DNA of 64,000 nt, taken from positions 558,001 to 622,000 of the forward strand of contig NZ_JACVHF010000001.1 in assembly GCF_014502795.1 (NCBI RefSeq), in the 5' to 3' direction. Position numbers and translations under genes: made by a program. The notes below the pieces were generated by a model. It searched no databases and was not told where the DNA came from. It worked only from the letters and a program-made list of their open reading frames with translations. This DNA is from Heliobacterium chlorum. Its GTDB lineage: Bacteria > Bacillota > Desulfitobacteriia > Heliobacteriales > Heliobacteriaceae. Every line of letters begins with the position of its first letter. Within the stretch, counting starts at the first letter, position 1. This document shows, piece after piece, positions 55,226 to 64,000 of this stretch.

Positions 55226-56740
55226 ATGACTCAAAACGATATCGTTGGGTTGATTCTTTCCTATGCCTACGTGGCGGCGTTGATCATCATCGCCACTTTG
55301 ACTCAAAAGTGGAGAGGGTACCAGACGGAGTTTACTCGCAAAATCATCCATATTGGTGCAGGTATGTGGATCGTTGGGGCGGTAGCAATTTTTGACCATT
55401 GGTATATCGGAATCATACCCATCTCAACATTTATCGTGATGAATTATATTAGCAACCGGAAGCGACTCATCGACGCGATGGATTTAGCCGGTGACACTGC
55501 AGGTACGGTCTATTTCCCACTTGCCGTTACCGTGCTGTTGTTGATCTTCTGGCCTCGTGATCAGGTCTACATCGCAGTAGCAGGGACGATGGCCATGACG
55601 TGGGGAGACGCTTTCGCCGCGATCATCGGAAAGACCTATGGCAAAAAAAGCTACACAGTCCAAGGCCATCGACGTACTTTTGAAGGAAGTACCGCTATGT
55701 TTGCCTTTAGTTTTCTAGCGATTGCCCTAACTCTTTTGCTGATGAAAGCTGAATTAGGTCTGGAAAAAATCGTCCTATCCAGTGTTCTGCTCGCCATCAT
55801 AGCGGTTATACTGGAAGCATTTTCGCTGAAAGGGATGGACAACTTAACCGTGCCCTTTGGAACTAGTTTTTCTCTTTGGGCACTCATAAGCTGGGATGTT
55901 AACTTTTCTATGATTTTTTTAGGACTGATCATGAGTGCTCTTATCGGCGTAGTTGCCTATCGAAAAAAGTCTCTCTCTGAGAGTGGCGTTGCCGGAGCGA
56001 TGTTGGTAGGGACGCTTATTTTCGGTTTTGGTGGATGGGTTTGGGGGTTAACCTTGATCGCCTTTTTTGTCTATGGGTCTCTCCTGTCTAAGTATAAAGA
56101 AGTCGAGAAAAACCTAGTCGCTGCCGAGAAGTTCGATAAAGGAAGCCGACGGGATTTCGGTCAGGCTCTCGCCAACGGCGGGGTCGGTGCCGTTCTTGCA
56201 GTGCTATTCTTCGTATATCCATCTCAAGAATGGCTTTTTGCTGCGTTCATTGGAACCATGGCTACCGTAAACGCTGACACATGGGCGACAGAAATCGGCG
56301 TGCTCAGTAAGCATCCCCCGCGATTTATCCTTAATGGTAAACCGGTGCCCCCTGGGACGAGTGGAGGGATTACTCCAATAGGGACATTGGCTACAATTTT
56401 GGGCGGATTGTTAATCGGAATCACGGTCTGGGTTCTACAGAGCCTCTTTTCGCTGCTGAGTACCGGTCACGCAGATCTCCTATCCCAACTCTGGATGATC
56501 CCTGCCGGCACAGCCGGCGGTTTGGCGGGATCGCTTTTTGACAGCCTCTTAGGCGCTACAGTGCAGGCCATGTACATCAATCCCGAAACAGGGAAGGAGA
56601 CCGAAAAGAAGGTGGCCCGTAACGGGGTCAAGAACCGCTTTAGCCGAGGGCTGCCTTTTATGGATAATGATTTGGTGAACTTTGTTAGTTCTATTTTCGG
56701 AGCGGGAGTTGCGGTAGTAATATCGATGTTATTTAAATGA
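55226..56740 (+). CDS. Fused phytol-kinase-like (VTE5) and DUF92 phytyl-phosphate-kinase-like (VTE6) membrane protein
   Basis: A 504-residue polytopic protein of two halves. Residues about 1-215 match the CDP-alcohol/dolichol-kinase-type phytol kinases (RKIIHIGAGMWIV, WGDAFAAIIGKTYGK, KSYTVQGHRRTFEGS). Residues about 225-500 are a DUF92/VTE6 domain (SGVAGAMLVGTLIFGFGGW, SRRDFGQALANGGVGAVLA, VNADTWATEIGVLS, GTSGGITPIGTLA, FDSLLGATVQAMY). In plants these act in sequence, free phytol to phytyl-P to phytyl-PP. Here a prenol such as farnesol or phytol could be salvaged in one protein. ATG 55226 has GGAG at proper spacing; ATG 55190 does not. Confidence 0.85.
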   Translation: MTQNDIVGLILSYAYVAALIIIATLTQKWRGYQTEFTRKIIHIGAGMWIVGAVAIFDHWYIGIIPISTFIVMNYISNRKRLIDAMDLAGDTAGTVYFPLAVTVLLLIFWPRDQVYIAVAGTMAMTWGDAFAAIIGKTYGKKSYTVQGHRRTFEGSTAMFAFSFLAIALTLLLMKAELGLEKIVLSSVLLAIIAVILEAFSLKGMDNLTVPFGTSFSLWALISWDVNFSMIFLGLIMSALIGVVAYRKKSLSESGVAGAMLVGTLIFGFGGWVWGLTLIAFFVYGSLLSKYKEVEKNLVAAEKFDKGSRRDFGQALANGGVGAVLAVLFFVYPSQEWLFAAFIGTMATVNADTWATEIGVLSKHPPRFILNGKPVPPGTSGGITPIGTLATILGGLLIGITVWVLQSLFSLLSTGHADLLSQLWMIPAGTAGGLAGSLFDSLLGATVQAMYINPETGKETEKKVARNGVKNRFSRGLPFMDNDLVNFVSSIFGAGVAVVISMLFK

Positions 56741-57179
56741 CAAATAACAGTAAAACCATTTGAAAACAAGTAGGCAGGAAGAAATGATTCAGAGTGAAAA
56801 TGGTCAATTTGCAATCAATAATTTTTTTAATAAATTTTAATAATAAAATAATGTTAATAAATCAAATCATGAGCTTACACAACCTATAAGTAAAAATACT
56901 TATAGGTTTTTTATTTCAATTTATAAAATCAAATTATTGCAAACGAACTATTGTTAGAAGGAATTAATTTTCTAAGACTTAACCTCTTGACAGATGTTTC
57001 TGGTTAATATAAGTTAATATTGGAAATAAAAAACTTCGCAAAAAATGATTACAAGTAAATAAATTGGTCTCGTGAAGCAGTACTTGTCTTGGATTCATAA
57101 TTAAGTTAGAAAGTAATAAATAGATTTGTATCTAAAAGAATTAAATCATAAAAATATTTAAAAAACAAAGGAGATTTTC
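56741..57179 (+). promoter_or_regulatory. AT-rich intergenic region with terminator, promoter and repeats
   Basis: No gene found; visibly AT-rich, unlike the sequence before 56740. It holds a terminator at 56881-56914 and a candidate promoter TTGACA (56987-56992), 17 bases, TAAGTT (57010-57015). A tandem repeat GTTAATAT at 57003-57010 and 57013-57020 overlaps the -10 and could be an operator. The downstream gene has the ribosome binding site AAAGGAG. Confidence 0.45.
56881..56914 (+). terminator. Intrinsic terminator
   Basis: AACCTATAAGTA (56881-56892) pairs perfectly with TACTTATAGGTT (56897-56908), loop AAAA, then TTTTATTT. It lies 140 bases after the nearest plus-strand gene. Confidence 0.85.
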
Positions 57180-59402
57180 ATGAAGATTGAAGTTATGGAA
57201 TCGAATAATGTTGATTGCTATTATGATGTCGGGCTTGGATCATTCTTAGGACCTAAAGCCGAAAACCGTGAAATATTAGTAGATTACATTAATAAAGTCC
57301 TGGACACTATTATTTCAGATGGTGTTGATAACGGAAGACTTAGATTTCATACAGATGACCCGTTATATATTAGCAAAAAGAAAAAAATGTCCAAACAATA
57401 CAAAATGGAAATTGATAAGATAGGAACTAATTTAACCAGGCTCTTAGAATATTTAAGAGATTATTCTGTTCCATTTTATAGTATGAGATATCAGGACAAC
57501 ATGATCGGAGATACCACAATACCCTCCATGTTGGGTTATTTTGCTGGAATGCTACAAAATCCTAACAACGTAACGCCAGAACTTGCTCCAGCTACTACCA
57601 AAATCGAAATGATAGTAGCAAAAGATATATGTAATATGATAGCTTTTCCTATGGATAAAGATCCCTGGGGGCATTTAACTTGCGATGGGACAATAGCAAA
57701 CATAGAAGCAATTTGGTCTACACGAGAAGTAAAATGTCTCCCTATTGGAATTAAACAGGCTTTAATAAACGATTTAGATTTTGAGTTTGCCAAGGATCTT
57801 ATAGTCACTCAACCAAATGGTACTAATAGAAGACTTGTTGAATTAAACAATTGGGAATTAATAAATTTAACGACAGATGAAATATTAAACATACCAAAAA
57901 ATATGTCGGAAATGCTTAAAAATTCGACATATAAGGAACTAAATGAAGATGCAATGTGGAAAATATTAACATCGAGGTATTCTTTAAATTCTATTGGAAT
58001 TGTTGAATTTACTAAACAATATCTATTAGACATGGGCACTCCAGCGATTGCGGTTCCTTCAACAAAGCAATATTCTTTGGCTAAAGCTCCTGCGCTTTTA
58101 GGCATTGGAAGAGGTGTACCAGGAGGAACTTTCCAACAAAGTGGACTTCTCAATATTTATGTCGATAACGACGCAAGGATGGACGTAGTTCACCTTAAGC
58201 ACATGATTGACAAGTGTATACAAATTAAGAAACCGGTTCTTTCCGTTGTAGTTGTCATTGGAAGCACCCAAGAAAGTGTAGTAGATCCATTGAATTTAGT
58301 TTTAAAGCTTAGAGAAGATTACCGTCGGAAAGAGAATATAGATTTTAATATTCACGTAGACGCAGCTTTTGGAGGATATGGTCTTTCGGCGATTCGACTA
58401 CCATATAATATATCTTGGCCCCAAGAGTGTATTAATGAAGAGAATTCGAATCAGAAACCGTTTCTTCAAGACACTTCTGAGATACCTTTAAGTGAGTATG
58501 TTATTGACCAATATAAGAAGATTAGAGAGGTTGATTCTGTAACCATTGACCCTCACAAATGGGGTTATATGCCCTATGGAGCCGGGAGTTTATCTTATCG
58601 CAACGGGAAAATGATTAAGCTTCTTAATATTAAGGCCCCTTATATTGGCGGTTCAACAAAGCTTGATAAAACAATAGGAACGAGTGGCGTAGAAGGATCA
58701 AAGCCCGGTGCTACAGCAGCAGCGGTTTTTTTAAGTCATAGCGTTGTTAGACCGGACATAAGCGGACATGGGAAAATAATATTAAGAAGTCTATTAAATG
58801 CTAAATTATTTTGGATTTTACTTAGGAAACTACAGAGCAACAAGGAATCTTTTATTGTAGTAACCATCCCTATGTTATCCGAAGAAGACAATAAAACTAT
58901 ATTTAATAATATTTGTGAAAGCCTATTGCGTATTCCTCTCAGAGATATAATGAAAAATAAACATTTAAGAGAGTGTATGAAGCAAATAGGACCTGACTTG
59001 AATATCATTCCGTATGCCTTTAACTTTGTTAAAAAAGATGGAACTATTAACACTGATGTAAACATGTTCAACCGTTTTAATGATCTTATTTTTGAGCATC
59101 TTTCTGTTACTTATCAAGAGAAAATATATGATGTTGAATTGATTATCAATAAAACCACGTTGTATAGAGCTGAATACGGGGGGAGATTTATCGAACCATA
59201 TGCCAAATATCTGGGGCTCTTAGATATTCAACACATTAGAGAATTAAGATTTCTTCGTTCAGTAATAATGGGTCATTGGTACGCTGATGAGTTTGAACTA
59301 GAAGAAAAGCCTTGTAATTACTATACAGATATTTTAATTCCTACACTAAAAAACACTGTATTAAAATGTGTCGAGTACATAAGGGAAGAAATGGACAATT
59401 GA
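57180..59402 (+). CDS. PLP-dependent group II amino acid decarboxylase, tyrosine-decarboxylase-like
   Basis: The 740-residue product resembles bacterial tyrosine decarboxylases (TyrDC of Enterococcus is about 620 residues). Shared blocks are WGHLTCDGTIANIEAIWSTR, VVVIGSTQESVVDPLN, HVDAAFGGYGLSAIRL, the PLP-lysine segment VTIDPHKWGYMPYGAGS (Lys near residue 460) and EGSKPGATAAAVFLSHSVVR. Substrate is not certain: tyrosine, another aromatic amino acid, or glutamate are possible. It is longer than TyrDC at the C terminus. Codon use is strongly AT-biased (AAT, ATA, TTA), unlike genes to the left, suggesting transfer. It has no transporter neighbour. Confidence 0.85.
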   Translation: MKIEVMESNNVDCYYDVGLGSFLGPKAENREILVDYINKVLDTIISDGVDNGRLRFHTDDPLYISKKKKMSKQYKMEIDKIGTNLTRLLEYLRDYSVPFYSMRYQDNMIGDTTIPSMLGYFAGMLQNPNNVTPELAPATTKIEMIVAKDICNMIAFPMDKDPWGHLTCDGTIANIEAIWSTREVKCLPIGIKQALINDLDFEFAKDLIVTQPNGTNRRLVELNNWELINLTTDEILNIPKNMSEMLKNSTYKELNEDAMWKILTSRYSLNSIGIVEFTKQYLLDMGTPAIAVPSTKQYSLAKAPALLGIGRGVPGGTFQQSGLLNIYVDNDARMDVVHLKHMIDKCIQIKKPVLSVVVVIGSTQESVVDPLNLVLKLREDYRRKENIDFNIHVDAAFGGYGLSAIRLPYNISWPQECINEENSNQKPFLQDTSEIPLSEYVIDQYKKIREVDSVTIDPHKWGYMPYGAGSLSYRNGKMIKLLNIKAPYIGGSTKLDKTIGTSGVEGSKPGATAAAVFLSHSVVRPDISGHGKIILRSLLNAKLFWILLRKLQSNKESFIVVTIPMLSEEDNKTIFNNICESLLRIPLRDIMKNKHLRECMKQIGPDLNIIPYAFNFVKKDGTINTDVNMFNRFNDLIFEHLSVTYQEKIYDVELIINKTTLYRAEYGGRFIEPYAKYLGLLDIQHIRELRFLRSVIMGHWYADEFELEEKPCNYYTDILIPTLKNTVLKCVEYIREEMDN

Positions 59403-59679
59403 TTAATAATCTACAAGTGTCATTTGTATAATATCTATACCTAAAAAATAATAATTGAAAATTTAATATAAAGACAAAAACCGTCCCTAAAAAATTTCGA
59501 ATCCGGATGGCTTATTTAAAAATTTTATATAGAAAATAAAGATAAAAAGTTAATTCAAAAAGATATTCATGATACGTATTAGGAGATGGAGGGAATTTTT
59601 AAAAATACATCTTAAACTAGAAAAGGGTGCTACGTCAAAGGAATCACAGGTGGATCTTATAATAAGGGGGGGGCATATT

Positions 59680-61782
59680 ATGTTAGAACGATTGAAAAAA
59701 GGGAGTTTAGCAAATCGTTTCGTAGTTGTAACCCTAATGGGGGTCATATTCTTTGGTTCAGTTCTGTTAGGAATAATTCTTTTTCTCTCGTATGAAAAGG
59801 GTCTTGAAGATGCAAACAACGTATCAATGTTAGAAGGTCGACATCAAGCAGCGGAGATTAAAGATAAGTTCACTGCCATACAAAATATAACTTCTACTGT
59901 TGGCGACGCCGTTATGGTCGCTAGAGAAGGAAAAATACCACGTTCTAATGTAGTTGCTATTTACGTACATTCATTGAAATCAAACCCACAAGTTACTGGG
60001 ATTGGAGGTATATTTGAATCTAATTCATACGACGGACAGGATAATTTATACGCTGGAACCGGTGGCTATCATGATAATACAGGTAGATTTGTTGCTTACG
60101 CTGCTCGTGATAATAACGGAAATATTGAACTAACCCCCAGTGTCGGATATGAAACGGAATTATACTATTCCCTACCCAAAAAAACAGGTAAGGCTGTTCT
60201 TACGGAACCTTATGTTTATCCTGTTAATGGGGTAGATACTCTAATGGTCACATATTCTTATCCACTAAAGGAAAACGAAAAGTTTATTGGGATGATTGGC
60301 TTAGATACCGCACTGTCTACGGTACAGGAAATTGTAAACTCTATTAGGCCTATGGGTGGATTTGCGACTTTAATTTCTCCCGGAGGATTATACGCTGCTA
60401 ATGGACATAACTCTGATATAATCGGAAAAAACTTTTCAGAATATCATGGAAATACGCCAATTCTTGATAAACTTAAGGAGGGAAAGGAATTTGTTATTGA
60501 AGACAATATAGACGGTATTTCCGGTTCGGCATTAAGAACATTTATTCCGTTTCAGTTAGATGAGTCAGGTCAAAATTGGTACCTAGAAGTAATAATTCCA
60601 AAATCTCAAGCGCTAAAGCAATTTTATTCTGTATTTGAGTGGTCAATCGGTATAGGTCTTATTTGCTTAATATCCATGGCGTTTTCTGTAATTTGGATTA
60701 CGAACCGAAGCGTATTGCCACTAACTTATCTTGAAAATAAACTAATAACTGCTGAGGCTGACGGCGATTTAACCTGCAACTTTGAGATTAATGGAAACGA
60801 CGAAATATCTCGTGCGTCCAATGCCTTAAACCGTTTCTTTAATTCATTAAGAAAAAGTATTGCAGGAGTTTCTTACGAAGCACAACGTGTTATGGAAATC
60901 GGAAATGCAATACATATAGCATCTTTACAATCTGATGAAGCAGGAATGTTGATGGCACGGGATATCAATGGGGTTGCAGAAGGAGCATCCAGGCAAGTCA
61001 CATTGCTTAGCACAATTCAATCCATGTGTGAAACTGCCTCGTCGTTAGTGGGAACAAGTATCCACCGAGCGTCAGAGAGTCTTGAACAGGCTATGCATAG
61101 TTCGAGAATAGCTAATGAAGGGCATATAGCGATGTCATCTGCAGTTGAAGAAGTGCATACTGTTAATATAAGCATGACGGATGTTGGAAGCGCCGTTGAG
61201 ACGCTAGGAAATCGAATCGGAGAAATAGATAACTTAATGACAGCAGTGGAGGGAATTGCTTCACAAACGAATCTTCTAGCTTTAAACGCCGCAATTGAAG
61301 CTGCCCGTGCAGGAGAACATGGACGAGGGTTTGCGGTTGTTGCCGAGGAAGTAAGAAAATTAGCCGATGAATCTGCAAGTGCAGCTAAACAGGTAACCAC
61401 GGTAATCAAACAAATTCTTCAAGAAGCTAATGCTGTCTCATTAACCGTCGAAAAAAACCGTGTTCAATATTCTACATTAGTTAAATCAATTCATTGTGGA
61501 AGCGAGTTTCTTACCCAAATTACTAAAGAGGCGAATAAATTGGAAACTAATGCCTCGATACTAAAGGATGATCTTGATAAAGTCTCGAAAGTGACCCGAG
61601 AGATATTAGGGGCGACTCAAGAAATATCGTCGATTTCAAATAAATTGGCTAGTAAAGCAGAAGGTACTGCGTCGGTAGCAGAAGAGCACGCAGCATCAGT
61701 AGCAGATATAAACGAGTCATCCACAAATTTGGTTTCTGTTGGAAAAGAGCTATTAAAAGGTATTGAACAGTTTAAAGTATAG
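59680..61782 (+). CDS. Transmembrane chemoreceptor with dCache-type sensor
   Basis: A 700-residue methyl-accepting protein: membrane helix 1 (about 13-37), an extracytoplasmic double-Cache domain (about 40-315, with [20 protein letters not shown] and [10 protein letters not shown]), membrane helix 2 (about 322-345), HAMP (about 346-400), and the signalling domain with [23 protein letters not shown] 59680 is six bases after AAGGGGGGGGG; the open frame extends further but lacks a site. The R-x-W-Y signature of amino-acid-binding dCache domains is absent. Codon use is AT-rich like its neighbour. Confidence 0.88.
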   Translation: MLERLKKGSLANRFVVVTLMGVIFFGSVLLGIILFLSYEKGLEDANNVSMLEGRHQAAEIKDKFTAIQNITSTVGDAVMVAREGKIPRSNVVAIYVHSLKSNPQVTGIGGIFESNSYDGQDNLYAGTGGYHDNTGRFVAYAARDNNGNIELTPSVGYETELYYSLPKKTGKAVLTEPYVYPVNGVDTLMVTYSYPLKENEKFIGMIGLDTALSTVQEIVNSIRPMGGFATLISPGGLYAANGHNSDIIGKNFSEYHGNTPILDKLKEGKEFVIEDNIDGISGSALRTFIPFQLDESGQNWYLEVIIPKSQALKQFYSVFEWSIGIGLICLISMAFSVIWITNRSVLPLTYLENKLITAEADGDLTCNFEINGNDEISRASNALNRFFNSLRKSIAGVSYEAQRVMEIGNAIHIASLQSDEAGMLMARDINGVAEGASRQVTLLSTIQSMCETASSLVGTSIHRASESLEQAMHSSRIANEGHIAMSSAVEEVHTVNISMTDVGSAVETLGNRIGEIDNLMTAVEGIASQTNLLALNAAIEAARAGEHGRGFAVVAEEVRKLADESASAAKQVTTVIKQILQEANAVSLTVEKNRVQYSTLVKSIHCGSEFLTQITKEANKLETNASILKDDLDKVSKVTREILGATQEISSISNKLASKAEGTASVAEEHAASVADINESSTNLVSVGKELLKGIEQFKV

Positions 61783-61793
61783 CTGAACTCAAA

Positions 61794-61834
61794 AAGCAAT
61801 CCTAATATTCAGGTTTAGGATTGCTTCATTTTTT
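61794..61834 (+). terminator. Intrinsic terminator after the dCache chemoreceptor
   Basis: AAGCAATCCTAA (61794-61805) pairs with TTAGGATTGCTT (61815-61826), followed by CATTTTTT. Confidence 0.88.
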
Positions 61835-61958
61835 ACACCGGATCATCGCTTTTTAGTCGCTTTGGTAAAAAGTTATTTCTATAATATGTGAAAATTGCTC
61901 AGAATGTTTTAAAATTAGATAGAAATTCAATATTCAAATTTTGAAAAGGAGTGGTGCT

Positions 61959-62306
61959 GTGTTTTTGTCTCATACTAAGAAAATCCAGTTTAAAACCCTT
62001 AACGGTCTTGGAATTGTTTGTGCTAGAAAACAATCCTTAGTGGGCCCTGAGCAAGGCTGGGACGGCTGGGTCATGCGCCAATTTACCCTTGGTCAGGACG
62101 GACAAACACCAAAGCATAGCCATCCATGGCCACACATCAACTATATTCTTAGCGGGAAAGGAACCCTTTTTTTAGACGGCAAAGAGCAGGCTGTTGAATC
62201 GGGTTCGGTAGCGTACATACCCGGTGATGAGGAGCATCAGTTTCGTAACGTCGGGGATGAGGACTTTGTTTTTATCTGTATTGTTCCTGAAGAAGGGGAT
62301 AAATAG
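61959..62306 (+). CDS. Cupin-domain protein
   Basis: A 115-residue single-domain cupin. Metal-binding motif 1 is GQTPKHSHPWPHINYILSGK (His cluster plus Glu-like position), and motif 2 is GSVAYIPGDEEHQFRNVGDE. The beta barrel probably holds a metal ion and could be a small sensor or isomerase. GTG 61959 is selected with AGGAG seven bases upstream. Its 3' end converges on the minus-strand bioC fragment only twenty bases away. Function unknown. Confidence 0.82.
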   Translation: MFLSHTKKIQFKTLNGLGIVCARKQSLVGPEQGWDGWVMRQFTLGQDGQTPKHSHPWPHINYILSGKGTLFLDGKEQAVESGSVAYIPGDEEHQFRNVGDEDFVFICIVPEEGDK

Positions 62307-62326
62307 CGGATTCATTCGTCGGTTTG

Positions 62327-62887
62327 CTATTTGAACTTTTTACAGACGGAAACAAACAGCGGATGATATGTACAATAAACTCCCAGTTCATCTTGAAAGT
62401 GTTTTTCGTAGATAGACTGCATATCTAGCAGTGTTCGACGTTGGTATTGTAAAGGACCGTTACTAGCGTCGCTTTCACCAGTTCTTCGAATCGAGTATAG
62501 AAAATCCTTTACTCCTGCGAAGTGTTGTCGAAACAATGATTCTTCCAGAGTGATCTCGTTAAAACCCGCTTTCTTGCTCCAGTCAACCCATAAATCCCCA
62601 TCGGCATAAGCAAGTCCTTTTCGCCGATAGGGGATTTTATTTTTTTCAGAGGCCATTATCATAGAGTGGTGTAATTCCCTTAGCGTTTTTGCACCGAATG
62701 TAGAGAATAGCATCCATCGATTTGGCTTAATTAAAGCCGATAGGTTCTGTAAGGTTCTCGCTGGTTCGTTAAACCATTGAAAAGTGGCATTAGAGACAAT
62801 AAGGCCGAAAAGAGGAGGTAACGGTTGATTCTCAGAAGGTTGCGAAAAAGGAGATTCTATGATTCGGTTTTCCGAAGTTTCGTTGGA
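62327..62887 (-). pseudogene. bioC: bioC remnant, lacking the N-terminal SAM-binding part
   Basis: Malonyl-ACP O-methyltransferase (BioC) normally starts biotin's pimelate moiety. The open frame runs on from the bioH stop at 62888 and yields about 186 residues matching the BioC C-terminal two-thirds: LFGLIVSNATFQWFNEP, LIKPNRWMLFSTFGAKTL and the remainder to KFK. The N-terminal ~95 residues, including the glycine-rich SAM motif I, are missing. There is no sensible start codon between 62887 and ATG 62713. Best read as a deletion that brought the end of bioH against mid-bioC. An assembly error is the alternative. Confidence 0.75.
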
Positions 62888-63631
62888 TCAATTGCTGGCC
62901 CACTTTAGACAAGCCTCCTTTTTCGTTAAAAGTGGGTGATGACCGCAACCGGGTATTAGATGAATGTCGTCTTCGTTCAGTGTGGGTAGGATTTTTTTCA
63001 TCAACTGAATCCCTTGGGGAGGACAAATAGTATCGTCTAACCCGTTAATGATGCATACTTTCGCACTGACTTCAGAAAGTATGTGTCGAACATCAAATTG
63101 TTCTAAGTATTTGAGACCGGCCATCAGTGAAGGAAGTGGAAGTCCGACAAACTCCCGTTGGGCTTGATCTTCAAACTTGTCAAGATAGCCTTGGATTAGT
63201 TCTGTTGAAGAATACATTTCTCTGTAAAAGCCCTTAATTGTTTTAGAAGGATTACGGGAAAGATCCCGTAGTATTTTTCGTAAGAGGGAAGGGGGCATAC
63301 CGAGGTATTCATTGTCGGAAATAAATTTTGGTGCAGCCGAAATGAGGATGAGACTATTAACCCGTTTTGGGTAAAGTATGGCCAACTCAACGGCAACCAT
63401 AGCCCCGAGAGACCATCCGGCGATGTCTATAATCCTTCCAGGATATTGCTCAAGCATGGCCGCTGCATATTGTATATAGTCTGCCGACTGAACACAGTTT
63501 TGGAAATCGACGAACGCTATTTCATATTGACGCTGAAAATAGATCTCCCACTCGCTCCAAATAGCTTTTTCCATCGACCATCCCGGGATGAGCAGTAAAA
63601 CCGAATTCGGGTGATCTGTCATGCTCATCAT
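62888..63631 (-). CDS. bioH: BioH-like pimeloyl-ACP methyl ester esterase
   Basis: Removes the methyl group from pimeloyl-ACP methyl ester in biotin synthesis. The 247-residue product is an alpha/beta hydrolase with LLLIPGWSMEKAIW, the nucleophile elbow IAGWSLGAMVAVELA, Asp in INGLDDTICPPQGI and His in IPGCGHHPLLTKK, so the triad is intact. The start ATG overlaps the bioF stop (ATGA) and has GGGAG upstream. It is the only intact gene of this bio cluster; its extreme C terminus may have been shortened by the deletion that damaged bioC. Confidence 0.82.
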   Translation of the reverse strand: MMSMTDHPNSVLLLIPGWSMEKAIWSEWEIYFQRQYEIAFVDFQNCVQSADYIQYAAAMLEQYPGRIIDIAGWSLGAMVAVELAILYPKRVNSLILISAAPKFISDNEYLGMPPSLLRKILRDLSRNPSKTIKGFYREMYSSTELIQGYLDKFEDQAQREFVGLPLPSLMAGLKYLEQFDVRHILSEVSAKVCIINGLDDTICPPQGIQLMKKILPTLNEDDIHLIPGCGHHPLLTKKEACLKWASN

Positions 63632-64000
63632 TCAACTACTCCCAATTCTCTGCCGACGGAAGTGATACGAGATATAGCCCATTGCAGGTCTTCTTGACGA
63701 TGGGCTGCCGTTACGCTGATGCGTAACCGAGCCGTATTCGTCGGTACCGAAGGGGGGCGTATGGCCACGGCCAGAATACCTTCGTTTTCAAGTCGCTTGC
63801 TGAAGGTAAGGACGGTTTCGTTGTTCCCGACCATAACGGGGATGATCTGGCTTTGAGTGGATAAGGTATTAAACCCTTTTTGACGCAGTCCCTGATTTAG
63901 AAATCGACTGTTTTCAAAGAGTTTTTCTCGTAGCTTTCTCGATTGAGCAACCACTTCGAGTGAAGCCTAAGTACAGCCGGATGAAGGCCCGTTGTAAAGA
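63628..64000 (-). pseudogene. bioF: bioF, partial and frameshifted (8-amino-7-oxononanoate synthase)
   Basis: BioF condenses pimeloyl-ACP with alanine using PLP. The C-terminal part is clear: ASLEVVAQSRKLREKLFENS, QSQIIPVMVGNNETVL and AIRPPSVPTNTARLRISVTA. Reading upstream, the frame meets a TAG at 63967-63969. The continuation of BioF (FTTGLHPAVL) is in a different frame from 63999 down to about 63970. One base appears to be missing near 63967-63972. The 5' part of the gene lies outside the window. Confidence 0.75.

Noticed and set aside
62832-63026. Minus-strand frame overlapping the bioH/bioC junction, considered as the missing BioC N terminus
   Set aside because: Its translation has no SAM motif or BioC-like opening and lies inside bioH in another frame.

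Overview
The window looks like chromosome of a Gram-positive, flagellated member of the Clostridia/Peptococcales. The fli/flh/che gene order, the single long chemotaxis-flagellar operon with FliY, FlhF/FlhG and sigma-28, the heavy use of GTG and TTG starts with strong AGGAGG-type ribosome binding sites, PolC, and a YtvI-like protein all fit. A fused phytol-kinase/phytyl-phosphate-kinase-like protein and a decayed biotin locus make a heliobacterium (Heliobacteriaceae) my best guess. That is an inference: no photosynthesis gene is present in the window.

Layout. Positions 1-28665 hold one long plus-strand motility operon. It starts inside fliG and runs fliHIJ, a MotE-like gene, fliK, flgD, a small flagellar-operon gene, flgE, flbD, fliL, fliM, fliY, cheY, fliOPQR, flhB, flhA, flhF, flhG, cheB, cheA, cheW, cheD, a small membrane protein gene, the sigma-28 gene, a fapA/DUF342 gene and three poorly known genes that usually ride at the end of such operons. 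An intrinsic terminator between flgE and flbD divides it. From 28666 to 39762 lie translation, lipid and isoprenoid genes: a structured leader RNA, rpsB, tsf, pyrH, frr, a small conserved gene, uppS, cdsA, ytvI-like, dxr, rseP, ispG, proS. From 39805 to 47152 are a glycosyltransferase, a PIN-PhoH ATPase, a diacylglycerol-glycosyltransferase-like gene and polC. This PolC lacks the inserted 3'-5' exonuclease domain.

From 47293 on the window turns into single genes in both orientations, each usually bounded by a strong hairpin terminator: a soluble zinc-binding (CZB) chemoreceptor that apparently starts at ATT, a ThDP enzyme, an alpha/beta hydrolase, a polysaccharide deacetylase, a lipoprotein, a PAS-GGDEF-EAL protein, and the kinase fusion. 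An AT-rich island (about 56740-59700) then carries a tyrosine-decarboxylase-like enzyme next to a dCache chemoreceptor. The right edge holds a cupin and, on the minus strand, bioF (frameshifted), bioH (intact) and bioC (N-terminal third missing). I read this as a biotin pathway in decay.

How it fits together: the first half builds and steers the flagellum, with CheA/CheW/CheY/CheB/CheD and FliY as the only visible CheY-P phosphatase; no cheR, cheC or motAB is present here. The second block links translation to undecaprenyl/isoprenoid and phospholipid synthesis, as in many Clostridia. No tRNA, rRNA, CRISPR array, transposase or phage gene was seen.
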